Source: Flavobacterium sp. (GTDB lineage Bacteria; Bacteroidota; Bacteroidia; Flavobacteriales; Flavobacteriaceae). From it: 6,166 nucleotides of DNA. A program made the position numbers and the translations under genes. Below, in pieces: positions 1 through 5,857 of this stretch (positions are counted from its first letter, which is position 1; each line of letters starts with the position of its first letter). Below the pieces are notes generated by a model. It made no database searches, was not told where the DNA came from, and saw only the letters and a list, made by a program, of their open reading frames with translations. Location of the stretch: positions 1 to 6,166 of the forward strand of contig JAIXTU010000024.1 in the NCBI GenBank assembly GCA_027483785.1. The letters run 5' to 3'.

Positions 1-2
1 AA

Positions 3-212
3 AGTCCGTACAAAGACAGCCGTACTTTAGGCGACGTAACCATGTATTCGGGCGGTTTGGGCTATAACTTCAGACATTTTCGTATCGATTTAGCCTACAC
101 CCTGATGCGTCGTGAAGCCGCAGCCGGATTTTTCGAACAAGGACTTACTAGCCCGGCACAATACCGCTTAAAAAACAACAATGTGTCGGTAACCTGCGTT
201 TTTGCCTTGTAA
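3..212 (+). CDS. Outer-membrane beta-barrel protein, C-terminal fragment (OmpP1/FadL-like)
   Basis: Partial gene: the 5' part lies outside the window. The last 69 codons are open in one frame and end at TAA (210-212). The peptide has alternating polar and aromatic strands, for example GGLGYNFRHFRIDLAYTLMR, and finishes VSVTCVFAL. Paired amphipathic strands and a hydrophobic or aromatic C-terminus are typical of outer-membrane beta-barrels. From memory, the wording resembles the OmpP1/FadL or 'hemin receptor' family that Bacteroidota annotate as outer membrane transport proteins; those take up hydrophobic substrates across the outer membrane. The family call rests on about 70 residues and is tentative. 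The barrel call is more secure. GC content is like rimO, so this appears to be resident chromosome. A strong terminator follows 21 bp after the stop, so the gene is not cotranscribed with rimO. Confidence 0.62.
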   Translation, partial: SPYKDSRTLGDVTMYSGGLGYNFRHFRIDLAYTLMRREAAAGFFEQGLTSPAQYRLKNNNVSVTCVFAL

Positions 213-233
213 CAAAAAGAAAAGCGATTTACG

Positions 234-262
234 AAAAGCTGCACAGTAGTGCGGCTTTTTTT
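234..262 (+). terminator. Intrinsic terminator of the barrel gene
   Basis: An 11-bp stem (234-244 with 249-259), containing a single T-G wobble, closes an AGTA tetraloop. A run of seven T (256-262) follows or overlaps the 3' arm. Because the 5' arm starts with AAAA, the hairpin also has a T-run on the opposite strand and could stop transcription in both directions. It lies 21 bp after the barrel stop codon and isolates rimO from the upstream gene. Confidence 0.9.
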
Positions 263-471
263 ATGCTTGGTACGTATGAAAAATCGGCTAACCGAAAGTG
301 ATTTTCGTTCGGTTGTGAACGACTGCAAAAGAGCTTTGCCGACTTTACTTTTAATTTTTTGTAATATTGCAATATTACCTCGTGTAAAAATTTATAATTC
401 AGATATTTAAACAAAATTCAAGCAGAAAAAATAACACGAATTAAAATCCGATATTTCAATCAAAGACGTTA
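263..471. other. Non-coding spacer with inverted repeats
   Basis: No convincing gene on either strand; the short open frames here have no recognisable protein features. An inverted repeat AACCGAA/TTCGGTT (290-296 and 308-314) could form a small hairpin. A perfect 18-bp palindrome at 361-378 is listed separately. The stretch from about 340 to 440 is very AT-rich. Confidence 0.6.
361..378. promoter_or_regulatory. Perfect 18-bp palindrome, possible operator
   Basis: GTAATATTGCAATATTAC is a perfect two-fold symmetric sequence with no central spacer, preceded by TTTTTT. Symmetric sites of this size are typical binding sites for dimeric regulators. It could instead be a weak hairpin. It lies about 300 bp before the proposed rimO promoter, so its target is unclear. 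The symmetry is plain in the sequence; the function is inferred. Confidence 0.4.
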
Positions 472-474
472 CTT

Positions 475-580
475 GCGGTAAGGACAGCAGCGGCATCCTT
501 TTGCCGGAGGAACGAAGGCAAAAGATATAGCGAATGGCCTGACGGCGGTAAATGCACTTCCACAAAACGTGTACCGCCGG
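475..580 (+). ncRNA. Structured flavobacterial intergenic element (Flavo-1-like)
   Basis: Two perfect 8-bp stems lie in series. CTTTTGCC (498-505) pairs with GGCAAAAG (517-524) across an 11-base loop. CGGCGGTA (543-550) pairs with TACCGCCG (572-579). The flanks around the first stem (GACAGCAGCGGCATC before, ATATAGCGAATGGCCTGAC after) match, from memory, a short conserved sequence found between genes throughout Flavobacterium-type genomes. It may be the Flavo-1 RNA motif, but I cannot confirm the name without a covariance search. The function of that class is unknown. The second stem overlaps the alternative GTG start at 569, another reason to treat that start as spurious. Confidence 0.5.
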
Positions 581-656
581 ACCGCCCAAATAAAAAACAA
601 GTCCATTCGACTTCCACAAATTCCCGCATTTAAATGGCAGATTCTAACAAATGAAG

Positions 657-664
657 TACTTTTG
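657..664 (+). promoter_or_regulatory. Bacteroidota -7 promoter box for rimO
   Basis: TACTTTTG is an exact match to the Bacteroidota -7 consensus TAnnTTTG. A clear -33 TTG box is not seen at the usual distance. Transcription would begin around 670-673, leaving a leader of only about 10-13 bases before the TTG start at 683. A promoter here places 569-682 upstream of the transcript and argues against translation from 569. Confidence 0.6.
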
Positions 665-682
665 CAGTCCAATTTTGATGCC

Positions 683-1999
683 TTGAGAACAAAAAGTTTA
701 AAGAAGAATACGATCAACGTTATAACGCTCGGATGCTCTAAAAATGTGTACGATAGCGAAGTTTTGATGACGCAATTAAAAGCGTCGGGGAAAGACGTTG
801 AGCATGAAGCGCCGCGTGATCGAGAAGGAAATATTATCGTTATAAACACTTGTGGTTTTATTGATAATGCAAAAGCTGAATCGGTGAATACCATTTTGGA
901 ATATGCCGAGAAAAAAGATCGCGGTGAAGTGGATAAAGTTTTTGTAACCGGTTGTTTATCCGAACGTTATCGCCCGGATTTAGAAAAAGAAATTCCGAAT
1001 ATCGATGCGTTTTTTGGTACAACCGACTTGCCGTTGCTGCTCAAAGCACTGGGTGCCGATTACAAGCACGAGCTTCTGGGCGAGCGACTTACAACAACGC
1101 CCAAAAATTATGCGTATCTCAAGATTGCCGAAGGCTGCGACCGTCCGTGTAGTTTTTGTGCCATTCCGTTGATGCGCGGAAAACATAAGTCGCAACCTAT
1201 TGAAAAACTAGTTGCTGAGGCCAAATCGCTTGCTAAAAATGGCGTGAAAGAACTCATCCTTATTGCACAAGATTTAACGTATTACGGCCTCGACTTATAT
1301 GGGAAAAGAACGTTAGCCGAGCTCCTAAAAGCTTTGGTGGAAGTAGATGGTATTGAGTGGATTAGGTTGCACTACGCCTTCCCTACCGGCTTTCCGATGG
1401 AAGTTCTCGACTTGATGAAAGTAGAACCGAAAATTTGCAATTACATCGACATTCCGTTGCAGCATATATCCGATCCGATTTTAAAATCGATGCGCCGAGG
1501 AACTACCGAAGCTAAAACGACCGCTTTGTTGCAAGAATTTCGCGCGCGTGTTCCCGAAATGGCTATTCGTACCACGCTTATCGTTGGTTATCCGGGCGAA
1601 ACCGAAGCCGATTTTGAGTGCCTGAAAAACTTTGTGCGCACCATGCGTTTCGATCGGTTGGGCTGTTTCACCTATTCGCATGAAGAGGATACGCATGCTT
1701 TTCAATACGAAGATAACGTTCCGGACGAGGTGAAAAAAGCACGAGCTGCCGAAATTATGGACATTCAATCGGAGATTTCTTGGGAATTGAATCAGCAAAA
1801 AGTAGGTAAAACGTTTCGTTGTGTGATCGATCGTAAAGAAGGCGGCTATTTCGTTGGGCGTACGGAATTCGACAGTCCGGATGTGGATAACGAAGTATTG
1901 ATTGACGCCAGTGCCCATTACTTAAAAATTGGCGAATTTGCTGATATAGAAATCATTGACGCCGCCGATTTCGATTTATACGGTGTTCCGGTGAAGTAA
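683..1999 (+). CDS. rimO: Ribosomal protein S12 (Asp) methylthiotransferase RimO
   Basis: Radical-SAM enzyme that adds a methylthio group to a conserved aspartate of ribosomal protein S12, in the cytoplasm, using two [4Fe-4S] clusters. From TTG at 683 it is 438 residues, the usual length. The N-terminal UPF0004 domain has the auxiliary-cluster cysteines C18 (TLGCSKN), C57 (NTCGF) and C91 (TGCLSE). The radical-SAM CxxxCxxC is C152, C156, C159 (EGCDRPCSFCAIP). A C-terminal TRAM domain begins near residue 370. The frame stays open back to GTG 569. I choose TTG because flavobacterial RimO proteins begin at this point (x-RTKSLKK), no ATG or GTG lies nearby in frame, and a TAnnTTTG promoter at 657 would exclude the extension. 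It is probably monocistronic. The final 107 bp recur at 5909-6015. All key residues are present, so it should be functional. Confidence 0.95.
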   Translation: MRTKSLKKNTINVITLGCSKNVYDSEVLMTQLKASGKDVEHEAPRDREGNIIVINTCGFIDNAKAESVNTILEYAEKKDRGEVDKVFVTGCLSERYRPDLEKEIPNIDAFFGTTDLPLLLKALGADYKHELLGERLTTTPKNYAYLKIAEGCDRPCSFCAIPLMRGKHKSQPIEKLVAEAKSLAKNGVKELILIAQDLTYYGLDLYGKRTLAELLKALVEVDGIEWIRLHYAFPTGFPMEVLDLMKVEPKICNYIDIPLQHISDPILKSMRRGTTEAKTTALLQEFRARVPEMAIRTTLIVGYPGETEADFECLKNFVRTMRFDRLGCFTYSHEEDTHAFQYEDNVPDEVKKARAAEIMDIQSEISWELNQQKVGKTFRCVIDRKEGGYFVGRTEFDSPDVDNEVLIDASAHYLKIGEFADIEIIDAADFDLYGVPVK

Positions 2000-2150
2000 A
2001 TTTTTCGGGTAGCTATTCCCGCTTTTCCTCCAAGTCCGCTTTTTCACGGCCGTTTTTTAATGGCTTTGCGCACGGCTTCCGTTGGTCGCCGCCGCAAAGC
2101 CTTAAAAAATCGCCGTTCAAAATGCGTGCTTTCCGTTCAATCGGGGCTAG
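1893..2150. repeat. Direct repeat, copy 1: rimO 3' end plus downstream spacer
   Basis: 258 bp matching 5909-6166 at a constant offset of 4016 bp with no gaps. Six differences: 1960 C/T, 1990 G/A, 1993 G/A, 1996 G/A, 1999 A/G and 2051 C/T. All are transitions. The first five are third-position changes that keep the protein identical, including TAA versus TAG at the stop. Identity starts at AAGTATTG; the bases before it (TAACG here, TTTAC there) differ. The far end cannot be fixed because the window stops there. Confidence 0.97.
2003..2150 (-). ncRNA. Long stem-loop element downstream of rimO
   Basis: A large imperfect palindrome begins four bases after the rimO stop. GGCTTTGCG (2062-2070) pairs perfectly with CGCAAAGCC (2093-2101). 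The stem continues outward through TTTTTTAA with TTAAAAAA and then CGGC with GCCG, so about 2040-2122 can fold as one arm. A small CGGG/CCCG hairpin is at 2006-2021. The tracts (T-run before, A-run after) are the reverse of a normal terminator. Read on the minus strand it starts CTAGCCCCGATTGAA and ends GCGGGAATAGC. From memory those are the ends of a common flavobacterial intergenic element, possibly the same class as the one at 475-580. Strand and class are tentative; the fold is clear. Confidence 0.5.
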
Positions 2151-2499
2151 AAAATACGTTACTAACGTTTGGTGGAAAAAATACCAATAAGTAGGTAGTT
2201 TTGGGTGTTACGGACTCTTTACTTTAGTAAGCAAAACCCAAATGCGATGCTGCTTTTCTGAAACGTTTTTTGGGGAGATTTTACGATTAAAAGAACTTTG
2301 CTTTTAAGAAATATAAAAGTTAAAGTCGTTACGTTTTAGCCTGTAAATTTTGAAATACCACAGACAAATTTAACATATTGAAAAAACGAAAGTTTATAAA
2401 AGTCTCGCAAACGAAAAAAAGTGGTTCTTTCCAGTATTTGCGCGTGTTTTCTAGAATAACGCGCTCAAATGAGAGATAAAAACTTTCGTATATTTGGGA
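2151..2499. other. Non-coding leader of the cassette array (attI-like head region)
   Basis: I see no real gene on either strand. The region is AT-rich and full of symmetry. There is a 13-bp palindrome ACGTTACTAACGT at 2156-2168, directly behind the duplicated segment. A broken hairpin uses TTTGGGT (2200-2206) with ACCCAAA (2236-2242). An outer inverted repeat ACGAAAGTTT/AAACTTTCGT (2386-2395 and 2480-2489) encloses a GC-rich hairpin, GCGCGT (2440-2445) with ACGCGC (2459-2464), whose arms extend through ATTT/AAAT after a 2-base bulge. The nested repeats end at the promoter and at the G^TT where the first cassette starts, which is where an integron attI site and cassette promoter would lie. No integrase is present. 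Confidence 0.45.
2489..2496 (+). promoter_or_regulatory. TATATTTG promoter at the head of the array
   Basis: Exact match to the Bacteroidota -7 consensus TAnnTTTG. No good -33 TTG box is visible at the normal spacing. Transcription would start close to 2503, within a few bases of the cassette boundary at 2500/2501. Any gene inserted at that boundary would be expressed, the arrangement of an integron cassette promoter. The first two bases of the box overlap the right arm of the inverted repeat ending at 2489, so a protein bound there could block the promoter. Confidence 0.55.
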
Positions 2500-2500
2500 G

Positions 2501-4506
2501 TTATAAGCCATTACCGAGCAACTCGGAGAATTCAAGAACCAACGTTGGCGTAAAACCAAAAATATTATGAAAACTAAACTATCCTTAAACATTCTATTTT
2601 TACTACTCTGCATTACATCAAATGCCCAAAAAGAACTTTGGGGAGTAAATACAGGAAGTGAAAATAATGTTAATGATCCGGCTGCGTATTTAGGCAATAT
2701 TACCAAATATGATATCAATGGCGAAAATCCAGTAATAATGCATGAGTTCGATCTTACTCACGGTGCAATTCCAAAAGGTAGATTGTTATTAGCTAGTAAT
2801 GGTAAATTGTATGGCACTACAGTAGAAGGAGGGAATTTCTTTTTTAATGGTGCTCAAAATGTATATGCGGGAGTTTTATTTGAATATGATTTAATTTTTG
2901 ACAAGTTTAGAGTAGTGCATTATTTTGATTATAGCAGTAATCCTGTAGCTACAAATCCAGATATTGGTGTAATTGAGCCTATACAAGGAATTTTAGTTGG
3001 GGCTACTAATAATAGAATGTATAAATATAATATCGCTGACGAAAGTATTGCTTTTTCTAACGCTTTACCTTTTTCAAACAGTATTCATGGTGAATTAATT
3101 AAAGCATCTAATGGGTTTGTATATGGCACCTCGTATGCAGGTAATTGTCAAAGCACCTCCTCACCAGAACCGTATCTTGGAAATATAGTAAGATATAATA
3201 TGACAACTAATAACCTAAGTTTTGCGCATTCCATTAACTGTAATGAGCAACTAATCAAAGGAAGTACTCCAACAACACAATTAATTGAATTAAGTCCAGG
3301 CAAAGTTTATGGAACATGTAGGAATGGTGGTTCAAATATGTTTGCAAATCCTTTTTTAAGAGGAGGAACACTATTTGAATTTAATGTTAACACTAATGTA
3401 TTTACAAAAAAAGTAGATTTTGAATACGCTAGTAAAGGGTTATCCCCCTTAAATTTAGTAGATAATGGTGACGGCAAAATTTATGGTATATCAGAAGAAG
3501 GTGGTGTGCAAAGTACATGTAGTTTAACTGGTGAATATGGCACATTGTATGAATATGACACAGTATTGAATACTTATGAAATAAAGCAATATTTTAATGA
3601 TTGTATTAGTAATGATTTTACTATTCGTTATCCCAAATTTTTAGCAAAAACCAGTCTGGGGCATTTCATAGGGTGCGATTTTTATGGCAATATATTTAAA
3701 TATGTTCTAAATACAAACACAATCACTCGACCATCTTTTGGTTATAATGTGGCAAACCTCATCGAGATTTGTCGTAAACCATCTTATCGTGAATTTACAC
3801 CTGATACCTTTGCACCCGCTACTGGGAGTGCCTTTACTTATGACATTCAAAATACCAATGCTACAACCTATGTCTGGAAAAAGGGCAATGTAGTACTACC
3901 CGCTCAAAACACAGCGGTTTTAAACCTGCCAAACGTAACTCAGGCAGACAACGGCGTATATACTTGCACTATGACCAACGAATGTGGTACTACTGTAACC
4001 ATGAACCTCTTTATTAATGTAGATAATCTAAGTGTAAGCTTCGATGATTATTTTAAAAATAAAATAGAGCTTTACCCAAACCCAACTCAAAACAATCTAA
4101 ACATCGAATTGCCTAAAAATATAGACGTTACCATAAAAACCATCAAAATAGCCAATTCACTAGGGCAACTGGTTCGTGAACAAAATAGCACAAATACTAC
4201 TATCGATGTAAGCCAACTCCAAACTGGGATGTACTATATTTCACTAACTACCAATTATGGTAACTGGAATGGAAAGTTTGTAAAGGATTGATAAATTTGA
4301 CAGAATAAAGAAAAACATGATTGCGAATCAAACAAATTAATAATAGTAACGGCTTATAACCACAGTTTTCCGCTATTGCTGGGCTTGCGCTTGCGTTTTT
4401 GTCTTCGTGGAAAATAATCTGGTCACTTCAATTCTATCTTTCAAAGAAAATTCGAAGGTTTGTTTTGGTCAGTGTTTGCAGCAGCAACTGGCGCAAGCCA
4501 CATACG
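2501..4506 (+). mobile_element. Gene cassette 1 (integron-like), secreted-protein cassette
   Basis: Inferred unit bounded by G^TT sites at 2500/2501 and 4506/4507. Its 5' end, GTTATAAGCCATTAC (2500-2514), is the reverse complement of GTAACGGCTTATAAC (4346-4360), 14 of 15 positions, the R''-type box behind its own gene. The single mismatch (A2510 versus C4350) becomes a G.T wobble if the bottom strand folds. In integrons a cassette carries the end of its attC at the 5' side after insertion, which is exactly this relationship. It holds one gene in the array's direction and a folded region at 4346-4506. Boundaries are inferred from symmetry; no integrase or circular form can be shown. Confidence 0.55.
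2567..4291 (+). CDS. Secreted GloVer-repeat / Ig-like protein with T9SS C-terminal sorting domain
   Basis: 574 residues, exported and then secreted or attached to the cell surface by the type IX system. Residues 1-20 are a signal peptide with probable cleavage SNA-QKE; C15 does not sit in a good lipobox. Residues about 40-400 hold repeated strands of the GloVer tandem-repeat type (TIGR03803-like): LASNGKLYGTTVEGG at 75-89, SNGFVYGTSYAG at 181-192, SPGKVYGTCRNGG at 243-255 and GDGKIYGISEEGG at 301-313, each followed by a G-x-L/I-[FYV]-x-Y/F strand; they probably form a propeller-like fold. About 410-486 is Ig-like (W437; DNGVYTC at 461-467). About 498-574 is a type A T9SS domain (LYPNPT, GQLV, LQTGMYYISL). 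The substrate is unknown; surface binding is likely. The ATG at 2567 gives the signal peptide and follows an A-rich leader. The 5' two-thirds is much more AT-rich than the 3' third, which suggests a mosaic. Confidence 0.85.
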   Translation: MKTKLSLNILFLLLCITSNAQKELWGVNTGSENNVNDPAAYLGNITKYDINGENPVIMHEFDLTHGAIPKGRLLLASNGKLYGTTVEGGNFFFNGAQNVYAGVLFEYDLIFDKFRVVHYFDYSSNPVATNPDIGVIEPIQGILVGATNNRMYKYNIADESIAFSNALPFSNSIHGELIKASNGFVYGTSYAGNCQSTSSPEPYLGNIVRYNMTTNNLSFAHSINCNEQLIKGSTPTTQLIELSPGKVYGTCRNGGSNMFANPFLRGGTLFEFNVNTNVFTKKVDFEYASKGLSPLNLVDNGDGKIYGISEEGGVQSTCSLTGEYGTLYEYDTVLNTYEIKQYFNDCISNDFTIRYPKFLAKTSLGHFIGCDFYGNIFKYVLNTNTITRPSFGYNVANLIEICRKPSYREFTPDTFAPATGSAFTYDIQNTNATTYVWKKGNVVLPAQNTAVLNLPNVTQADNGVYTCTMTNECGTTVTMNLFINVDNLSVSFDDYFKNKIELYPNPTQNNLNIELPKNIDVTIKTIKIANSLGQLVREQNSTNTTIDVSQLQTGMYYISLTTNYGNWNGKFVKD

Positions 4507-4519
4507 TTGATTGCAACCC
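4346..4519. repeat. attC-like recombination site between cassettes 1 and 2
   Basis: Box GTAACGGCTTATAAC (4346-4360) complements the 5' end of cassette 1. GGCTTGCGC (4382-4390) pairs with GCGCAAGCC (4491-4499), and the stem continues as TTGC with GCAA after a 3-base CTG bulge, giving 13 bp. The crossover is inferred at ACG^TTG (4506/4507). The next bases, GTTGATTGCAACCC (4506-4519), belong to cassette 2. About 100 bases lie between the stem arms, a large attC by integron standards. Bulged bases in the stem are a known recognition feature of attC sites. The boxes do not fit RYYYAAC/GTTRRRY, so a standard attC model would probably miss it. Confidence 0.5.
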
Positions 4520-4634
4520 TTCGCACCCGACACCAACCAACGAGAAACAGGAAAAAACTGTGAATTTCCATTGACACTTTCATTAATTTAGACGACAAAC
4601 AATTAAGAAAAAAACGACCTTCGTAAAATATACA

Positions 4635-5663
4635 ATGGAAAACTTTGATGAATATTTAAGACAAGGCGAGCCGAACAAAGCAGAGAAAGCAAAAGTTTGG
4701 AAAACGGCTATCGGCTTGCAAAAAGTAGACGGTTTAAAACCTTCTGAATATCTCATTGAAACTGCCAAACAAAATATTGAAGGCAACATTTCCATTGACG
4801 AAGTAAAAAACAGGATTGATAGTTACTACCAGCAACATCCAAACAAAACAGACGAAAACAGAACCGAAGAAGCCGACAAAGTTTCAGCACGAATTGCCGA
4901 AATGTTGGGTGAACAAACCTTTACATTTTCACCAGCTGAATACGTGACCATTCATCGTAGGTTATTTAAAGGCATTTACGAATTCGCAGGAAAAATCCGT
5001 GATTACAACATCACAAAAAAAGAATGGGTGCTAAATGGAGAAACCGTTCTTTATGCTAGTGCTGACAGTTTGAGAGCAACCTTAGAATACGACTTTGAGC
5101 AAGAAAGAAAATTTAACTATAAAGGACTAAGCGAACAGCAAATTATAGAACACATGGCTCACTTTATTTCAAACTTGTGGCAAATTCACATTTTTGGTGA
5201 AGGCAACACACGAACAACGGCTATATTTTTAATCAAATATTTGCGGAAATTAGGATACAAAAACGTTAACAATGACATGTTCGCCAACCACTCTTGGTAT
5301 TTCCGAAATGCGTTGGTAAGAGCCAATTACGAAGACTTGTCAAGGGGCATTTATAGAACAGAAAAGTTTTTAACCCTTTTTCTTTCAAACCTATTACTCA
5401 AAGGAGATTTTTCACTCAAAAACCGTGATATGCACATTCTTGCTGACACTGTAAATGACACTGTAAAAAAACAAATTGACACTGTAAATGATACTGTATT
5501 TTCATTAATCAAACAAGACAACAAAATAACAGCTAAAGAAATTAGTGAACGCTTAAAAATAAGCCTAAGCACTGTACGAAGAAAAATCAAAGACCTTAAG
5601 GACAACGGAAAAATTGAACGTATTGGAAGTGATAAAACAGGACTTTGGAAAATAATTGAATGA
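4635..5663 (+). CDS. Fic family protein with C-terminal winged-helix domain
   Basis: 342 residues, cytoplasmic. Fic enzymes usually transfer AMP or another nucleotide group from a nucleotide donor to target proteins, often as toxins or regulators. About 1-90 is an N-terminal helical region (VWKTAIGLQ, IETAKQNIEG, ISIDEVKNRI) typical of this Bacteroidota subfamily. About 95-255 is the Fic fold, with the active-site loop HIFGEGNTRTTAIFL from H185. H185, F187, G190, N191 and R193 are kept. The usual proline after the histidine is isoleucine, and the loop reads GNTRT rather than GNGR. I see no clear S/TxxxE(G/N) inhibitory motif. About 265-342 is a winged helix (ITAKEISERLKISLSTVRRKI), which suggests DNA binding or autoregulation. 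It is joined by a DTVNDTV repeat. The ATG at 4635 follows an A-rich leader. GC is about 32% in a sampled stretch, below rimO. The target is unknown. Confidence 0.88.
   Translation: MENFDEYLRQGEPNKAEKAKVWKTAIGLQKVDGLKPSEYLIETAKQNIEGNISIDEVKNRIDSYYQQHPNKTDENRTEEADKVSARIAEMLGEQTFTFSPAEYVTIHRRLFKGIYEFAGKIRDYNITKKEWVLNGETVLYASADSLRATLEYDFEQERKFNYKGLSEQQIIEHMAHFISNLWQIHIFGEGNTRTTAIFLIKYLRKLGYKNVNNDMFANHSWYFRNALVRANYEDLSRGIYRTEKFLTLFLSNLLLKGDFSLKNRDMHILADTVNDTVKKQIDTVNDTVFSLIKQDNKITAKEISERLKISLSTVRRKIKDLKDNGKIERIGSDKTGLWKIIE
5445..5498 (+). repeat. In-frame DTVNDTV repeat in the Fic linker
   Basis: Two 21-bp copies (5445-5465 and 5478-5498) encode DTVNDTV at residues 271-277 and 282-288. They differ only by GAC/GAT and are separated by 12 bases. 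Each copy is itself built from 12-base GACACTGTAAAT units. All periods are multiples of three, so slippage would change the linker length between the Fic domain and the winged helix without shifting frame. Confidence 0.85.
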
Positions 5664-5711
5664 ATCCAAGACGTTGATGAATGAATAGAAAACAAAACGA
5701 CATCTAAAGAA

Positions 5712-5857
5712 GGGCTGCCACCAACAGCGCATTACCGCAAATGGGGCATTTGTGGTTATTGAAACATTTTCTTTCCTTTGAATATCGCGCTAAAATTGCA
5801 GTTGGCGTTTCCTAAATTCTCACCCGCGGCTATTCGCTGAACGTTAGCAGCAATAGC
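5712..5857. repeat. attC-like recombination site between cassettes 2 and 3
   Basis: The left box GGGCTGCCACCAAC (5712-5725) complements the start of cassette 2. The next arm, CAGCGCATTACCGC (5725-5738), pairs with GCGGCTATTCGCTG (5826-5839) at 11 of 14 positions, ending four bases before the inferred crossover ACG^TTA (5843/5844). An internal hairpin CCGCAAATG/CATTTGTGG (5735-5743 and 5747-5755, loop GGG) would compete with that pairing. The layout of outer box, inner box with mismatches, long loop, inner box and outer box follows the attC plan. Confidence 0.5.

Larger units (their letters stand above)
4507..5843 (+). mobile_element. Gene cassette 2 (integron-like), Fic cassette
   Basis: Inferred unit from ACG^TTG (4506/4507) to ACG^TTA (5843/5844). 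Its 5' end GTTGATTGCAACCC (4506-4519) matches the reverse complement of GGGCTGCCACCAAC (5712-5725) at 11 of 14 positions. On the bottom strand two of the three mismatches become G.T wobbles, leaving one true mismatch. This repeats the relationship seen in cassette 1 with different sequences, so it is not one chance repeat. It carries one gene (Fic) in the same orientation and a 5' leader of about 128 bp. Confidence 0.55.

Noticed and set aside
469..894. A 141-residue minus-strand frame upstream of and overlapping rimO
   Set aside because: It is antisense to the structured element and to the conserved rimO N-terminus, with composition typical of a shadow frame.
1481..1918. A 145-residue minus-strand frame inside rimO
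   Set aside because: Entirely antisense to a well-conserved enzyme; no supporting features.
2062..2101. Stem-loop after rimO as an ordinary intrinsic terminator
   Set aside because: The 9-bp stem is strong, but a T-run precedes it and an A-run follows it on the coding strand, the wrong order for a terminator in either direction.
2329..2718. A 129-residue open frame on the minus strand over the array leader and the start of the GloVer gene
   Set aside because: It runs antisense into a gene with a clear signal peptide, covers palindromic non-coding sequence and shows no recognisable domain.
4584..4591. TAATTTAG as a promoter for the Fic gene
   Set aside because: It misses the TAnnTTTG consensus at one key base, and the nearest TTG (4571-4573) is only about 10 bp upstream, too close for a -33 box.
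4675..4790. IEG at residues 48-50 of the Fic protein as an S/TxxxE(G/N) inhibitory motif
   Set aside because: The position four residues before the glutamate is lysine, not serine or threonine, so the motif is not met.
5351..5695. A 114-residue minus-strand frame over the Fic C-terminus
   Set aside because: Antisense to the winged-helix domain and its repeat; no independent evidence.
4372..5857. Inverted repeat GCTATTGCTG (4372-4381) / CAGCAATAGC (5848-5857) as the ends of a transposon around the Fic gene
   Set aside because: There is no transposase and no target-site duplication. The right copy is explained as the first bases of cassette 3. The left copy may be chance or shared cassette ancestry.
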